Assembly: GCF_026342835.1 (NCBI RefSeq)
Contig: NZ_JAPEMI010000002.1
Location: 1,054,001 to 1,118,000 of the forward strand
From: Streptomyces sp. NBC_00154
GTDB lineage: Bacteria; Actinomycetota; Actinomycetes; Streptomycetales; Streptomycetaceae
Direction of reading: 5' to 3'
Length of the DNA stretch: 64,000 bases
Below are positions 16,485-25,547 of the stretch, one piece after another; within the stretch, counting starts at the first letter, position 1; the number at the start of each line of letters is the position of its first letter. The position numbers and the translations under genes were made by a program. A model generated the notes under the pieces. The model was not told the origin of the DNA and made no database searches. It worked only from the letters and a program-made list of their open reading frames with translations.

Positions 16485-16583
16485 ATCACCCTCCCGTCCA
16501 AGAGGTGTCCTGCACCCCCATCGTCGTCGCAGCCGGGCTCTGCGACAACCTCGGTGCGGAGAGTAGTCACACGGGACTACGGT

Positions 16584-17177
16584 TCAGCCGGCGCTGAAGA
16601 GGTTGACGAGGCGGATGTAGCGCACCCAGTCCCAGTTGGGTCCGGGATCGGTGTGATCGGTGCCCGGTACCTCGGCGTGTCCGAGGATGTGCGCACGGTC
16701 CTTGGGGATGCCGTAGCGGTCGCAGACCGACGCGGTCAGCAGCGCCGACTGCTCATACAGGGCGTTGGTGAAGTACGCCGGCTGGTCCACCCAGCCCTCG
16801 TGCTCGATGCCGACACTGCAGGTGTTGTAGTCCCAATTGCCCGCGTGCCAGGCGATGTCCTGTTCCCGGACGCACTGTGCGATGTACCCGTCGGCCGAAC
16901 GCACCACATAGTGGGCGGATACCTGCTTCGCCGGATTCTGGAAGATCCCGATCGCGTCCGAGAAAATCTCCTGCGTGACATGGATGATCACGTACTGCAC
17001 CGGATACGCCGAAGGTCGCGTCGAGGCCGTGTAGTTGGCGATGGAGGCAGGCGTCCAGTGTGCGAGCGGATAGTCGGTGGAACCTGCGGTGGACGAGGCC
17101 ATGGCGCGGGTGGACGCCGGGAGCAGAGCGGCGGCGGCCGTCGCCGCGGCGCCCTGAAGGATCCTTCTGCGGTGCAT
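16584..17177 (-). CDS. secreted N-acetylmuramoyl-L-alanine amidase
   Basis: A 197-residue peptidoglycan hydrolase of the amidase_2 fold. MHRRRILQGAAATAAAALLP is a twin-arginine type export signal. The mature part has the metal ligands in YVIIHVTQE (His), CSVGIEHEGW (the Glu region) and HILGHAEVPGTDHTDPGPNW (His and Asp/His pair). It cleaves the bond between muramic acid and the stem peptide in the cell wall. AGGAG precedes the ATG at 17177. It is a single gene between the GAF regulator and the acetamidase operon, with no obvious functional link to either. Confidence 0.9.
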   Translation of the reverse strand: MHRRRILQGAAATAAAALLPASTRAMASSTAGSTDYPLAHWTPASIANYTASTRPSAYPVQYVIIHVTQEIFSDAIGIFQNPAKQVSAHYVVRSADGYIAQCVREQDIAWHAGNWDYNTCSVGIEHEGWVDQPAYFTNALYEQSALLTASVCDRYGIPKDRAHILGHAEVPGTDHTDPGPNWDWVRYIRLVNLFSAG

Positions 17178-17210
17178 GAACGCTCCTGTGGGGGGAGGGG
17201 GGTTCCGGGA

Positions 17211-18227
17211 TCAGACGGTGGGCAGTAGTGCGGCGGTCTCCCGCAGATGACGGTGCAGCCCACCATGAGCATCGCCCGCAGGCAGCCATTTCTTGCGGAT
17301 CTTCGCCACACAGGTGTAGTTGGTGTCGCAGACATTCGCCAACGGAGCCTCACCGGCCTGGCTGATCAGCTGATAGGCGTCAAGCTCGGAGAGCCCGTAG
17401 TCGCGTGCCAGCCACTGCACCAGGTCCAACTGTGAAATACGGAAGGCGTCTTCGAGAGGGCGTGCGGAGCCGGTGGAGATCAGATGGGTGTCCGACTCGA
17501 TCCGCGGCCACGGCGTCGCGACCCCCTTCAGCAGCTCGACCAGCACCACCGTGTTCATCGCGCACTCCACCGCGACCCCACAGGTCTCGCCCTCGCCCTG
17601 CCGGGCATGGCCATCGCCCAGACTCAACAGCGCACCTTCGACATTGACCCCCAGATAGCAGGTGACGCCGGCCCGCATCTCGGGCGTGTCCATGTTTCCG
17701 CCGTGTGCGTCCGGTACCAGCGCGGACCGCACCTCCAGATTGGCCGGAGCCACCCCGACCGTGCCGTGCATCGGATCCATCGGCAGCTCCACCTGGATGT
17801 CGCTGTCGCGGGCGCTGAAGAGACAGGTGCGGCGGGCCCGGTCGAGCTGCCACATCCACACCACCTCGGGCAGCGGGGCCTGCAGCGAAGCCGTCGTATG
17901 GGTGGAGGTGAGGGCGCCGAACAGCGGCACGGTCGTGGACGCCGCCCAGTCCCTGGCCGGTTCGATCGACACGAAGTGCACCGCGACGGTATCGCCCGGC
18001 TCCGCCCCCACGACATGGAACGGACCGGTCTGCGGGTTGAGGAACGGGAACTCGCAGACGGCGGAGACCAGGTCCTTCTCGGAGCGCACCCGGCCCGCGA
18101 AGCAGTCCTCCGTGTACACATCGAGGAAGGTACCGGGCTCGATCCGGGCCACCGGCGCCGCACCGCCGAAGGTCCATGCGTACTCGCCCTCCTTGGGGCG
18201 AACCGTCAGGATGCGTGGGTCGCTCAT
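17211..18227 (-). CDS. acetamidase/formamidase family protein
   Basis: A 338-residue protein of the FmdA_AmdA family, which hydrolyses small amides such as acetamide or formamide to ammonia and the acid. Characteristic segments: GPFHVVGAEPGDTVAVHFVS, AHGGNMDTPEMRAGVTCYLG and GEGETCGVAVECAMNTVV. The ATG at 18227 overlaps the stop of the upstream permease gene by 4 bases, so the two are cotranslated. The longer frame upstream overlaps the permease and is not the start. With the permease it probably handles uptake and breakdown of a nitrogen source. Confidence 0.9.
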   Translation of the reverse strand: MSDPRILTVRPKEGEYAWTFGGAAPVARIEPGTFLDVYTEDCFAGRVRSEKDLVSAVCEFPFLNPQTGPFHVVGAEPGDTVAVHFVSIEPARDWAASTTVPLFGALTSTHTTASLQAPLPEVVWMWQLDRARRTCLFSARDSDIQVELPMDPMHGTVGVAPANLEVRSALVPDAHGGNMDTPEMRAGVTCYLGVNVEGALLSLGDGHARQGEGETCGVAVECAMNTVVLVELLKGVATPWPRIESDTHLISTGSARPLEDAFRISQLDLVQWLARDYGLSELDAYQLISQAGEAPLANVCDTNYTCVAKIRKKWLPAGDAHGGLHRHLRETAALLPTV

Positions 18228-19711
18228 CGCTGTTCTGCTCCTGCTTCGATGTCGACGACGGCCTCCGGGGCCTCGTCCAGATGGATCCGTCCGGTCTGTG
18301 CCACCCGCTCCGGATGTCTGCGCACCAGCACCAGCAGCACAACGATGCCGATGAGCATCCAGATACCGACGATCGGTCCGGCGTACGAGACGGGGGCGCT
18401 GAGCTCCGAGACGAAGTCGAAGGCCGGGATGCCGGCGGCCGTCAGCAGTGCCGGTACGAACGCCGCGATGCCCAGTACCGGGAAGAGAAGATGGAGTACG
18501 GGGTTGAACGCCTCGCGGCGCCGGCGCAGGAAGTACCCGGCGCACGCCAGGTTGACGACGATGTACACACCGATGATCACGGTCACGATGACGGTGGCCA
18601 GCAGCACGAACGCGGTCACCGGGTCATAGCCGAAGCCGAGCCCGAGCGTCGCTCCGACCGCGATCACGAACTGCGCGGCCACTCCGGTGACGGGGGAGCG
18701 ACGGCGGGGATGGAGCCGGGCGAACGCCTGCGGGAACACTCCGATGCGCCCCAGTGCGAAGGCCGTACGCGTCGACACGTTCGCGCACGCGTTGGCGTTG
18801 GCCACGGTCGAGTTGACGACGGCGAGGAAGAGCAGCACCCAGAACAATCCGAACGAGGCGCGGGCGATGCCTTCCCATGACGCGGCCCCCGAAGCGCCGA
18901 ATCCGGAGAATTTGTCCGGCCCGAAGTAGACGGACATGGCGTATGTGGTGAGGACGTACACGAGGCCGATCGACAGGGCGGCGCCGAGCACCGCCCGGCG
19001 CATCGTGCGCCGCGGGTTCTTCGTCTCCTCGGCGAGCGGCGCCGCGGCCTCGAAGCCCGCGAACGCCAGCACGGTGTAGACGGAGCCCGCGAAGATCCCG
19101 CTGATGCCGTTGAAGCCGTCCGCGGTGTGCGACGTCCCGAACACCGACAGGGTGTTGTCCGAGCCGGCCTGCCCGATCAGCAGCACCGCGAAGGCGACGA
19201 ATACCAGCACCTCGAAGATGCCGAGTACGGTCCCGAAGCGGGCGGATGCCCGAACCCCGAAGTAGCCGGCGAGCGCGATGACGACCGCACCCAGCAGCGA
19301 CCACGGCCACCACAGGTCCGCCGGGTACGACGACCACTCCTGGTGCAGGGTGCCAGCCGTCGTGAACCCGAGCTGGAGCAGCAGCAGTGCGGGCACCAGC
19401 GCCTCGACGAAGACATAGCCCCAGCCCACCAGGAAGCCGACGGTCGGATGCAGGCCCTGTGCGGAGTATGTGGCGACCGAACCGGCCGCCGGCAGGTGGC
19501 GGGCCAGCTCCGCGACGCACGAAGCGGTGAACAGACAGGCCACCAGCGCCACCAGCACGGAGAGCGGCAGACTGCCGCCGGCGAACGCGGCCCCGGACGG
19601 GATGGACGCGGCGATTGCGGCGGCGGGCGCCATCGCCGTGATGCTCTGGAAGAGAACTTCGCGCAGCCCGACGGCATCGCGCAGCAGTGTGGTTTCCGAT
19701 TCCCCCGACAC
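18224..19711 (-). CDS. APC-superfamily amino acid/amine permease
   Basis: A 495-residue integral membrane protein with about 12 hydrophobic helices. The first has the family's glycine-poor start FQSITAMAPAAAIAASIPSG, and FAGFEAAAPLAEETKNPRRT is the conserved loop after helix 6. It should import an amino acid, amine or amide by proton symport. GTG 19711 follows GAGGGAG; the longer frame to 19843 lacks a ribosome-binding site. It heads a two-gene operon with the acetamidase/formamidase gene. An IS481 copy lies 193 bases upstream of the start and could affect the promoter region. Confidence 0.88.
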   Translation of the reverse strand: MSGESETTLLRDAVGLREVLFQSITAMAPAAAIAASIPSGAAFAGGSLPLSVLVALVACLFTASCVAELARHLPAAGSVATYSAQGLHPTVGFLVGWGYVFVEALVPALLLLQLGFTTAGTLHQEWSSYPADLWWPWSLLGAVVIALAGYFGVRASARFGTVLGIFEVLVFVAFAVLLIGQAGSDNTLSVFGTSHTADGFNGISGIFAGSVYTVLAFAGFEAAAPLAEETKNPRRTMRRAVLGAALSIGLVYVLTTYAMSVYFGPDKFSGFGASGAASWEGIARASFGLFWVLLFLAVVNSTVANANACANVSTRTAFALGRIGVFPQAFARLHPRRRSPVTGVAAQFVIAVGATLGLGFGYDPVTAFVLLATVIVTVIIGVYIVVNLACAGYFLRRRREAFNPVLHLLFPVLGIAAFVPALLTAAGIPAFDFVSELSAPVSYAGPIVGIWMLIGIVVLLVLVRRHPERVAQTGRIHLDEAPEAVVDIEAGAEQR

Positions 19712-19900
19712 TCTGTGACTCCCTCTTGTCCGTTGACCGGAATGCGTTGTCCGATGTACGGCCGAGCGTCTCGCGCGCCCCACCGTACGACCGCGGCGCG
19801 GATGGCGGAAGATGGCAGGCGGCCGAAAATCGGTGGGGCGCAAGGGAGTTGGGGGAGTCGGGTGCGGTGCCCGGTGGGGCGGGGCCCACCGACGGGGGGG

Positions 19901-20854
19901 CTAGGTGTACTGACCCGTGAGGTTGGGGACGCGGCTGGCGGGTGGTTGGCCCTTGAGCGCGGTGTGTCCGCGGTGGTGATTGTAGGTGTGCAGCCAGGCG
20001 GGGTAGGCCTCGCGTCGTTCGCTCTCGGTGCGGTAGAGCTTTGCGTAGGCCCATTCGTCGAGGAGAGTGCGGTTGAACCGCTCCACCTTCCCGTTGGTCT
20101 GGGGCCTGTAGGGCCGAGTGCGCTTGTGTGAAATGCCTTGTTCGGCAAGGGAGTTGCGCCAAAGGTGTGACCTGTAGCAGGACCCGTTGTCAGTGAGAAC
20201 CCGCTGGACGGTGATGCCGGCAGCGGTGAAGAAGGTCTGGGCTCGCTGCCAGAATCCGACGGCGGTTTCCTTCTTCTCGTCGGTGAGGATCTCGCTGTAG
20301 GCGAGTCGGGAGTGGTCGTCGACGGCGTTGTGCAGGAAGCTCATGCCGGCGTTCGCCCGGTTCTTTCGGCCCTCGGCCCGGCCGAGGACCTTGTGGCCGC
20401 CGCCGTCGGGGATGTTGCCGAGTTTCTTGATGTCGACGTGCACGAGGTCGCCGGGAGCGACGTGTTCGTAGCGGCGGATCACCCGGCCGGTGGCGCGGTC
20501 CAGGTGGGCCAGGCGGGCGAGGCCGTACCGGGTGAGAACACGGTGCACGGTCGCGGGATTCAGCCGTAGCAGGTAGGCGATACGGGCCGGTCCCCAGCGG
20601 CGCAGAAGCCGGACTTTGATGATCCGCCGCTCGGTGCGGGTCGGGGTCCGACGCGGGCTGTGGTGCGGCCGTGAGGAGAGGTCGGCCATACCGGCCTCGC
20701 CGAGCTCGCGGTAACGGGCGGCCCACCGCTGGGCCGTCGTGGGCGAGACCTGGAAGCGTTCGGCGGCCCGCCGCAGCGGCCAGCCGTCCTCGACGACGCA
20801 GCGGGCCAGACGCAGACGTCCGGTCTCGGTCAAGGGTGCATTACGGTGGGGCAT
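19901..20854 (-). CDS. IS481 transposase
   Basis: A 317-residue DDE recombinase. It begins MPHRNAPLTETGRLRLARCV; the N-terminal helix-turn-helix is GWPLRRAAERFQVSPTTAQR. Catalytic residues are in DLVHVDIKKLGNI (Asp), FLHNAVDDHSRLAYSEIL, VLTDNGSCYRSH (Asp) and RPYRPQTNGKVERFNRTL (Glu). A 14-codon upstream extension to 20896 enters a hairpin and is not preferred. The TAG stop is formed with the CTAG target outside the element. All catalytic positions are present, so it may be active. Confidence 0.9.
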   Translation of the reverse strand: MPHRNAPLTETGRLRLARCVVEDGWPLRRAAERFQVSPTTAQRWAARYRELGEAGMADLSSRPHHSPRRTPTRTERRIIKVRLLRRWGPARIAYLLRLNPATVHRVLTRYGLARLAHLDRATGRVIRRYEHVAPGDLVHVDIKKLGNIPDGGGHKVLGRAEGRKNRANAGMSFLHNAVDDHSRLAYSEILTDEKKETAVGFWQRAQTFFTAAGITVQRVLTDNGSCYRSHLWRNSLAEQGISHKRTRPYRPQTNGKVERFNRTLLDEWAYAKLYRTESERREAYPAWLHTYNHHRGHTALKGQPPASRVPNLTGQYT

Positions 20855-20971
20855 GAGGGCCTTCTGATCGTTCGGTGGAGATGTCGCAATCCACACCGAA
20901 CCCGGAAGGCCCTCACTCGTTCAAGATCCCCAAGCCGTGGGATCCGTCACCAACCTCCGTGGTCAGAACAG
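19905..20971 (-). mobile_element. IS481-family insertion sequence bounded by CTAG
   Basis: About 1.07 kb. CTAG lies at both ends (19901-19904 and 20972-20975). The inner ends are inverted repeats of about 27 bp: left TGTACTGACCCGTGAGGTTG, right (complement) TGTTCTGACCACGGAGGTTG. IS481 elements are known to choose CTAG targets and duplicate them. The right CTAG includes the stop codon of the SWIM-domain gene, so insertion preserved that stop. The left CTAG supplies the stop codon of the transposase. The element looks complete. Confidence 0.8.
20855..20914 (-). promoter_or_regulatory. nested inverted repeats upstream of the IS481 transposase start
   Basis: GAGGGCCTT (20855-20863) pairs with AAGGCCCTC (20906-20914), and inside it GTTCGGTG (20870-20877) pairs with CACCGAAC (20894-20901). 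The outer arm touches the ATG at 20854, so on transcripts entering from outside the start region would be folded. Such structures are known to limit transposase synthesis by read-through transcription in other elements; that role here is inferred. Confidence 0.55.
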
Positions 20972-22366
20972 CTAGCCCATGCCAAGCGCTTCCGACAGTG
21001 CCGCCGCCGGGTCGTCGTCCGACGGCCCCGCCGGAATCCATCGCCCGCGCTCCTTGCGGTACGGCCACCAGCGCCCGTCCCGCCCGTACCGCAGTTGTAC
21101 GTCGCCGCCCGCCACGGTCCACCGGTTGCGCACCGCCCGCAGTTGCGGACGCTCGCCGTCGTCCCACGCCGCGGCGAGCCGGGCAAGGGCCCGGGCGTGG
21201 GCCTCCGGATCCGGTGCCCACTCCTCGTCGAACACGGTGAGTGCGGCGGTCCCGCCGTAACCCCAGGCCCGCACCGCCGCGTCGAGCTCGGCCCGCTGCC
21301 GCCCCGACCCGGCGGCCAGCCGTGTCATGACCCAGGGCTCGGGACGGGCGTCGGCGACCAGCCGAACGGCATCCTGCTCCGGCGTCAACCCCGTATGCAC
21401 GGGCTGCTGTCCATGGTCGGGCGACAGGGCTTCCGCCAGCATCCGGTAGGCCCGGACGGCGCTGTCGGCCGCCAGCACTTCCAGGGCGGCCGGGTCGAGG
21501 CCGGGCTCCGGTTCGGTCTCCGTGTCCAGCGAGGGCGGGGGACCGGGCTCGGCGGGCAGCGGCGGCGGAGCGGGCAGCGGGGGCAGGATGTCCTGAGCGG
21601 CGAATGCCTCGTCCGCGCGTACGCCGCGCGCCCGCCGGTCCTCCGCGCGGGAGGGCTCGGCCGGTTGCCGTTCCGCGGCCCGGGCCGTGATCCGCGCCTG
21701 GAGATCGTCGAGTACTTGCCGCTCGCCGCGGCCCCGCATCAGCAGCAGGACGAAGGGGTCCTGGTCCAGCAGCCGCGCCACCTGGTAGCAGAGGGCGGCG
21801 GAGTGCGGACAGTGGTCCCAGGCCTCGCAGGTGCACTCCGGATCCAGATCGCCGATGCCGGGCAGCAGATCCACCCCGGCCGCCGCCGCGTCCTCCACCA
21901 GATGCGGCGGCATCTCCCGGTCGAGGAGTGCGGCGATGTGCCCGGCCCGGTCGACCGCCATGTCCAGGAAGCGGTCCCACTCCTCCTCGCTCAGCTGCTG
22001 GAGCAGGACATCACTGCGGTACGGGGTCGAGTCCGGGGCCTGGACGACTGCGGTGATCCGCCCTGGGCGTACGGAGACCGCGCCGACCCTTCCCTCGCGG
22101 GCGAACCGGCGGCCCTTCTTGACCTGTTCGCCGTCGAGCGCGGTGTCTTCGAGGGCCTTCAGCCAGGCCCGGCCCCACCAGGTTTCGGCGAAGCCGCGGC
22201 CCAGCGCGGGCGGCAGTGCGGCGAAGGTACGTTCCTGCCCCGGCGCCGCCACCTCGGCTCCGCCGCCGAAGGGGTCGCATCCCTCCCTCTCGTATCCGTC
22301 GCCGTCGTACTCCTCGCGCTCGTATCCAGGGTTCGTGTATCCGTCGGTCCCGTACGTGTCGCTCAT
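20972..22366 (-). CDS. SWIM zinc-finger protein
   Basis: A 464-residue protein with a SWIM motif in CTCEAWDHCPHSAALCYQVA (C-x-C ... C-x-H type), at residues about 178-200. Before it are LGRGFAETWWGRAWLKALED and a beta-rich segment typical of this family; the C-terminal half is Pro/Glu-rich. SWIM proteins usually accompany SNF2 helicases, as here, where the ATG overlaps the helicase stop by 4 bases. The pair is presumed to act in DNA repair or remodelling, though the function in bacteria is not established. The stop TAG lies within the CTAG target of the IS481 copy, which did not change the protein's end. Confidence 0.85.
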   Translation of the reverse strand: MSDTYGTDGYTNPGYEREEYDGDGYEREGCDPFGGGAEVAAPGQERTFAALPPALGRGFAETWWGRAWLKALEDTALDGEQVKKGRRFAREGRVGAVSVRPGRITAVVQAPDSTPYRSDVLLQQLSEEEWDRFLDMAVDRAGHIAALLDREMPPHLVEDAAAAGVDLLPGIGDLDPECTCEAWDHCPHSAALCYQVARLLDQDPFVLLLMRGRGERQVLDDLQARITARAAERQPAEPSRAEDRRARGVRADEAFAAQDILPPLPAPPPLPAEPGPPPSLDTETEPEPGLDPAALEVLAADSAVRAYRMLAEALSPDHGQQPVHTGLTPEQDAVRLVADARPEPWVMTRLAAGSGRQRAELDAAVRAWGYGGTAALTVFDEEWAPDPEAHARALARLAAAWDDGERPQLRAVRNRWTVAGGDVQLRYGRDGRWWPYRKERGRWIPAGPSDDDPAAALSEALGMG

Positions 22367-25278
22367 CGCGCGCCCCCTCGTAGCTGCACCAGATCGGCAA
22401 GTTCCGCATCGGTCAGCTCGGTCAGTGCCGTCTCACCGGAACCCAGCACCGCATCCGCGAGGCCCTGCTTGCGGGCCAGCATGTCGGCGATCCGGTCCTC
22501 GATCGTCCCCTCGGCGATCAGCCGGTGCACCTGCACCGGCTGGGTCTGCCCGATGCGGTACGCACGGTCGGTGGCCTGGGCCTCCACTGCTGGGTTCCAC
22601 CAGCGGTCGAAGTGCACCACGTGGCCCGCCCGGGTGAGGTTGAGCCCCGTACCGGCCGCCTTCAGCGACAGCAGGAAGACCGGGGTCTCGCCCGCCTGGA
22701 ACCGGTCGACCATGGCCTCGCGCTCGGCGATCGGTGTGCCGCCGTGCAGAAACTGGGTGCGTACCCCGCGCGCCGCCAGATGCTGTTCGAGCAGCCGCGC
22801 CATCTGTACGTACTGGGTGAACACGAGCACGCTCGCGTCCTCCGCGAGAATGGTGTCGAGCAATTCGTCGAGGAGCTCCAGCTTCCCCGAACGGTCCGCG
22901 ATCCGCGGCCGTTCCTCCTTGAGGTACTGCGCAGGGTGGTTGCAGATCTGCTTCAGCGCCGTCAGCAGCTTCATCACGAGGCCGCGCCGGGCGAACCCGT
23001 CGGCGCCGGAGATCTCGGCCAGGGTCTCCCGTACCACCGCCTCGTAAAGACCGGTCTGCTCCGCCGTCAGCGAGACCGCGCGGTCGGTCTCCGTCTTCGG
23101 CGGCAGCTCCGGGGCGATGCCGGGATCGGACTTGCGCCGCCGCAGCAGGAACGGCCGTACCAGGGCTGCGAGCCGTTCGGCCGCCGCCGGGTCGTTGCCG
23201 CCCTCCACCGCCCGCGCGTACCGGGTACGGAACGTGCCGAGGCGGCCGAGCAGCCCGGGCGTTGTCCAGTCGAGGATCGCCCACAGCTCGGACAGGTTGT
23301 TCTCCACGGGGGTGCCGGTGAGCGCCACCCGTGCCCGCGCACCGATCGTCCGCAGCTGCTGCGCGGTCGCCGAGTACGGGTTCTTCACGTGCTGCGCCTC
23401 GTCGGCGACCACCATGGACCAACCGGCCGCGGCGAGCTTCGCCGCGTCGAGCCGCATCGTGCCGTACGTGGTGAGGACGAACTCGCCGTCCGCCAGTCCC
23501 TCCAGGTTCCGGGACGTGCCGTGGAAGCGACGTACCGGTGTGCCGGGGGCGAACCTCTCGATCTCCCGCTGCCAGTTGCCCATCAGTGAGGTCGGGCAGA
23601 CCACCAGGGTCGGTCCGGCGGCCTCCTCGACGCTCTGACGGTGCAGATGCAGCGCGATGAGGGTGATGGTCTTACCGAGGCCCATGTCGTCGGCGAGACA
23701 GCCGCCGAGGCCGAGCGAGGTCATGGTGTGGAGCCAGTTCAGTCCGCGCAGCTGATAGTCGCGGAGCGTCGCGACGAGGGCGGAGGGCTGACCGACCGTC
23801 TGCTGCGTACCGGACTCAGGATCGGCGACCCGCGACCGCAGTTGTTCCAGCCAGCCGGTCGCCTGCACGTCGACCGGGCGGCCGTCGATCTCGGTGGAAC
23901 CGGTCAGAACGGCCCCGAGCGCATCGATCGGCGTGACCTTGCGGTCCTGCGTCTCACGGGCGCGGCGCGCCGCCTCCGGGTCGATGAGCACCCACTGGTC
24001 GCGCAGCCGGACAATCGGCCTGCCGGCCTCGGCCAGCCGGTCCAGTTCGGCGCGGCTGAGCTTCTGGTCGGCGAGCGCGAACCACCAGTTGAACGCCAGC
24101 AGAGCGTCGGCCGACAGGAACGACGGGACGTCGGACGTGGACTGTCTGTTCGAGGACTTGTCGTCGCGGCCGCCTTTGCTGTCGCCGGCGTGCCCGGCCT
24201 CTCCCTCGTCCGGCGGGCCGATCACCGCGCGTGCGGTGAGCGTGCGGGCGAGCTCCTTGGGCCAGTGCACCTGGACCCCGGTCGCGGCGAGCGACCGTGC
24301 GGCGGAGCCGAGCAGTTCGGCGATCTCCTCGTCGGCCGGCTCGACGGAGTCCGGTACGGCGGCCGACAGCAGCGGAGCCAGCGGCGGCCAGGCCCGGGCG
24401 GCGCGGCGCAGGGCGAGGAGGGCGTCCATCCGCGCGCGCGGACCGAACCCCGCAGCGGTGGGCGCCGTGCCTGCCCAGACGTCGGCGGCGTCGGCGACCA
24501 CTGCCGGATCGCTGACGCTGTGGATCTGCAGGACGGCACGGAAGGATGGCCCGGCACCTCGCTCGGCGTCCTCGTGAGCAGGAGTCAGACCGGTGACCTC
24601 GACACGCAGCGAGAGCCGCACACCCGCGTCGTGCCCGGCCGCGACATCGGCGGCCCAGGCCCGACGCTCGGGCAGGCGCTGCGGAGCGTCGACGGCGAAG
24701 GCCGGACTTCCGGTGGCGAACACCGCGGCGGGCGTGCGCGGCAGGCCGTCGGCCACCGCGTCCAGGAACGCGCGCAGCAGCCGCTCCGGCTCCGGCAGCA
24801 GCACGGGCTCCACAGCGTCGTCGAGCGGTACGGCATGGGCGGTGGGCGGCATGGAAGCCGCGAGGTCACGGATCCTGTCGAGGTCGGCGGCGGTCAGCGG
24901 ACCGGCCCGCCACGCGTCGTGGTCGGAGGCACTCAGCCCCGGCAGCAGCAGTCCACGGGCAGCGAGTTGCAGGGCGAGGAGGGCGGCCGCGCCCCAGAAC
25001 GCGGCCGAGGGCGAGGCCTGCGCCGCGGCCCGCGCGCGGGTCAGTACGGGCAGCGCGTCCCGCACCGGCAGCAGCAGCGCCGGCACACCGTACGGACGGG
25101 TGTCGGCTCCGACGACGGTCAGATCCCCGACGGTCCCCGGTGCATCGGGCGGGCTGCTGCCGTCCGGATGCCAGAAGGCGACCCGGCCGGTACGGGAGGG
25201 ATCTGAGGGAAGGAAGACGACGGAGCAGCGGGAGAGTGCGGAGATCTCGGCGAGGGTTGCCGCAGGGAGCCTGTGCAC
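22363..25278 (-). CDS. SNF2-family DEAD/DEAH-box helicase
   Basis: A protein of about 971 residues. The C-terminal 500 form a Swi2/Snf2 ATPase: LADDMGLGKTITLIALHL (Walker A), VVADEAQHVKNP (Walker B), ALTGTPVENNLSELWAILDW (motif III), and QATDRAYRIGQTQPVQVHRL (motif VI). The first 450 residues are the variable N-terminal domain of bacterial SNF2 proteins. It should be a DNA-dependent translocase. I choose GTG 25278 (MHRLPAATLA), with GAGGAA about 12 bases upstream; the frame remains open to 25503 without a good start. It is coupled to the SWIM gene by ATGA overlap. Confidence 0.92.
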   Translation of the reverse strand: MHRLPAATLAEISALSRCSVVFLPSDPSRTGRVAFWHPDGSSPPDAPGTVGDLTVVGADTRPYGVPALLLPVRDALPVLTRARAAAQASPSAAFWGAAALLALQLAARGLLLPGLSASDHDAWRAGPLTAADLDRIRDLAASMPPTAHAVPLDDAVEPVLLPEPERLLRAFLDAVADGLPRTPAAVFATGSPAFAVDAPQRLPERRAWAADVAAGHDAGVRLSLRVEVTGLTPAHEDAERGAGPSFRAVLQIHSVSDPAVVADAADVWAGTAPTAAGFGPRARMDALLALRRAARAWPPLAPLLSAAVPDSVEPADEEIAELLGSAARSLAATGVQVHWPKELARTLTARAVIGPPDEGEAGHAGDSKGGRDDKSSNRQSTSDVPSFLSADALLAFNWWFALADQKLSRAELDRLAEAGRPIVRLRDQWVLIDPEAARRARETQDRKVTPIDALGAVLTGSTEIDGRPVDVQATGWLEQLRSRVADPESGTQQTVGQPSALVATLRDYQLRGLNWLHTMTSLGLGGCLADDMGLGKTITLIALHLHRQSVEEAAGPTLVVCPTSLMGNWQREIERFAPGTPVRRFHGTSRNLEGLADGEFVLTTYGTMRLDAAKLAAAGWSMVVADEAQHVKNPYSATAQQLRTIGARARVALTGTPVENNLSELWAILDWTTPGLLGRLGTFRTRYARAVEGGNDPAAAERLAALVRPFLLRRRKSDPGIAPELPPKTETDRAVSLTAEQTGLYEAVVRETLAEISGADGFARRGLVMKLLTALKQICNHPAQYLKEERPRIADRSGKLELLDELLDTILAEDASVLVFTQYVQMARLLEQHLAARGVRTQFLHGGTPIAEREAMVDRFQAGETPVFLLSLKAAGTGLNLTRAGHVVHFDRWWNPAVEAQATDRAYRIGQTQPVQVHRLIAEGTIEDRIADMLARKQGLADAVLGSGETALTELTDAELADLVQLRGGAR

Positions 25279-25547
25279 AGCGATGTCGGATTCCTCAAAT
25301 TTGACTAGTGGGGGCCCAAGGTCGCCGAGAGTACTCCACCGGCGACGCGGTCCGGGAGCGGAATCGCCGTGATCCAGCTCACTTCGATGACGCCTGCGGG
25401 CTGCCCGGTGTAGCCAGCACCCCCCTCCTGGGAGGGGGCTACCCCCCGAAACCCCGGGTGGTGGCGCCATGGTTGCCGCAGGACGCCTGCCCGTACGTTT
25501 CAACAGGTCGGAGCAGCTTCACCTGCCGCCCAGAGACCGGAGACACC

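Noticed and set aside
15699..17228. 509-codon plus-strand open frame
   Set aside because: Covers the GAF regulator and amidase genes in antisense; low-complexity Arg/Gly/Val composition and no domain.
20846..23047. 733-codon plus-strand open frame
   Set aside because: Antisense to the SWIM and SNF2 genes; begins inside the IS481 element.
25415..25450. C/G-rich hairpin upstream of the desaturase gene
   Set aside because: Imperfect and of a type common in this genome; I could not relate it to a specific regulator, riboswitch or terminator.
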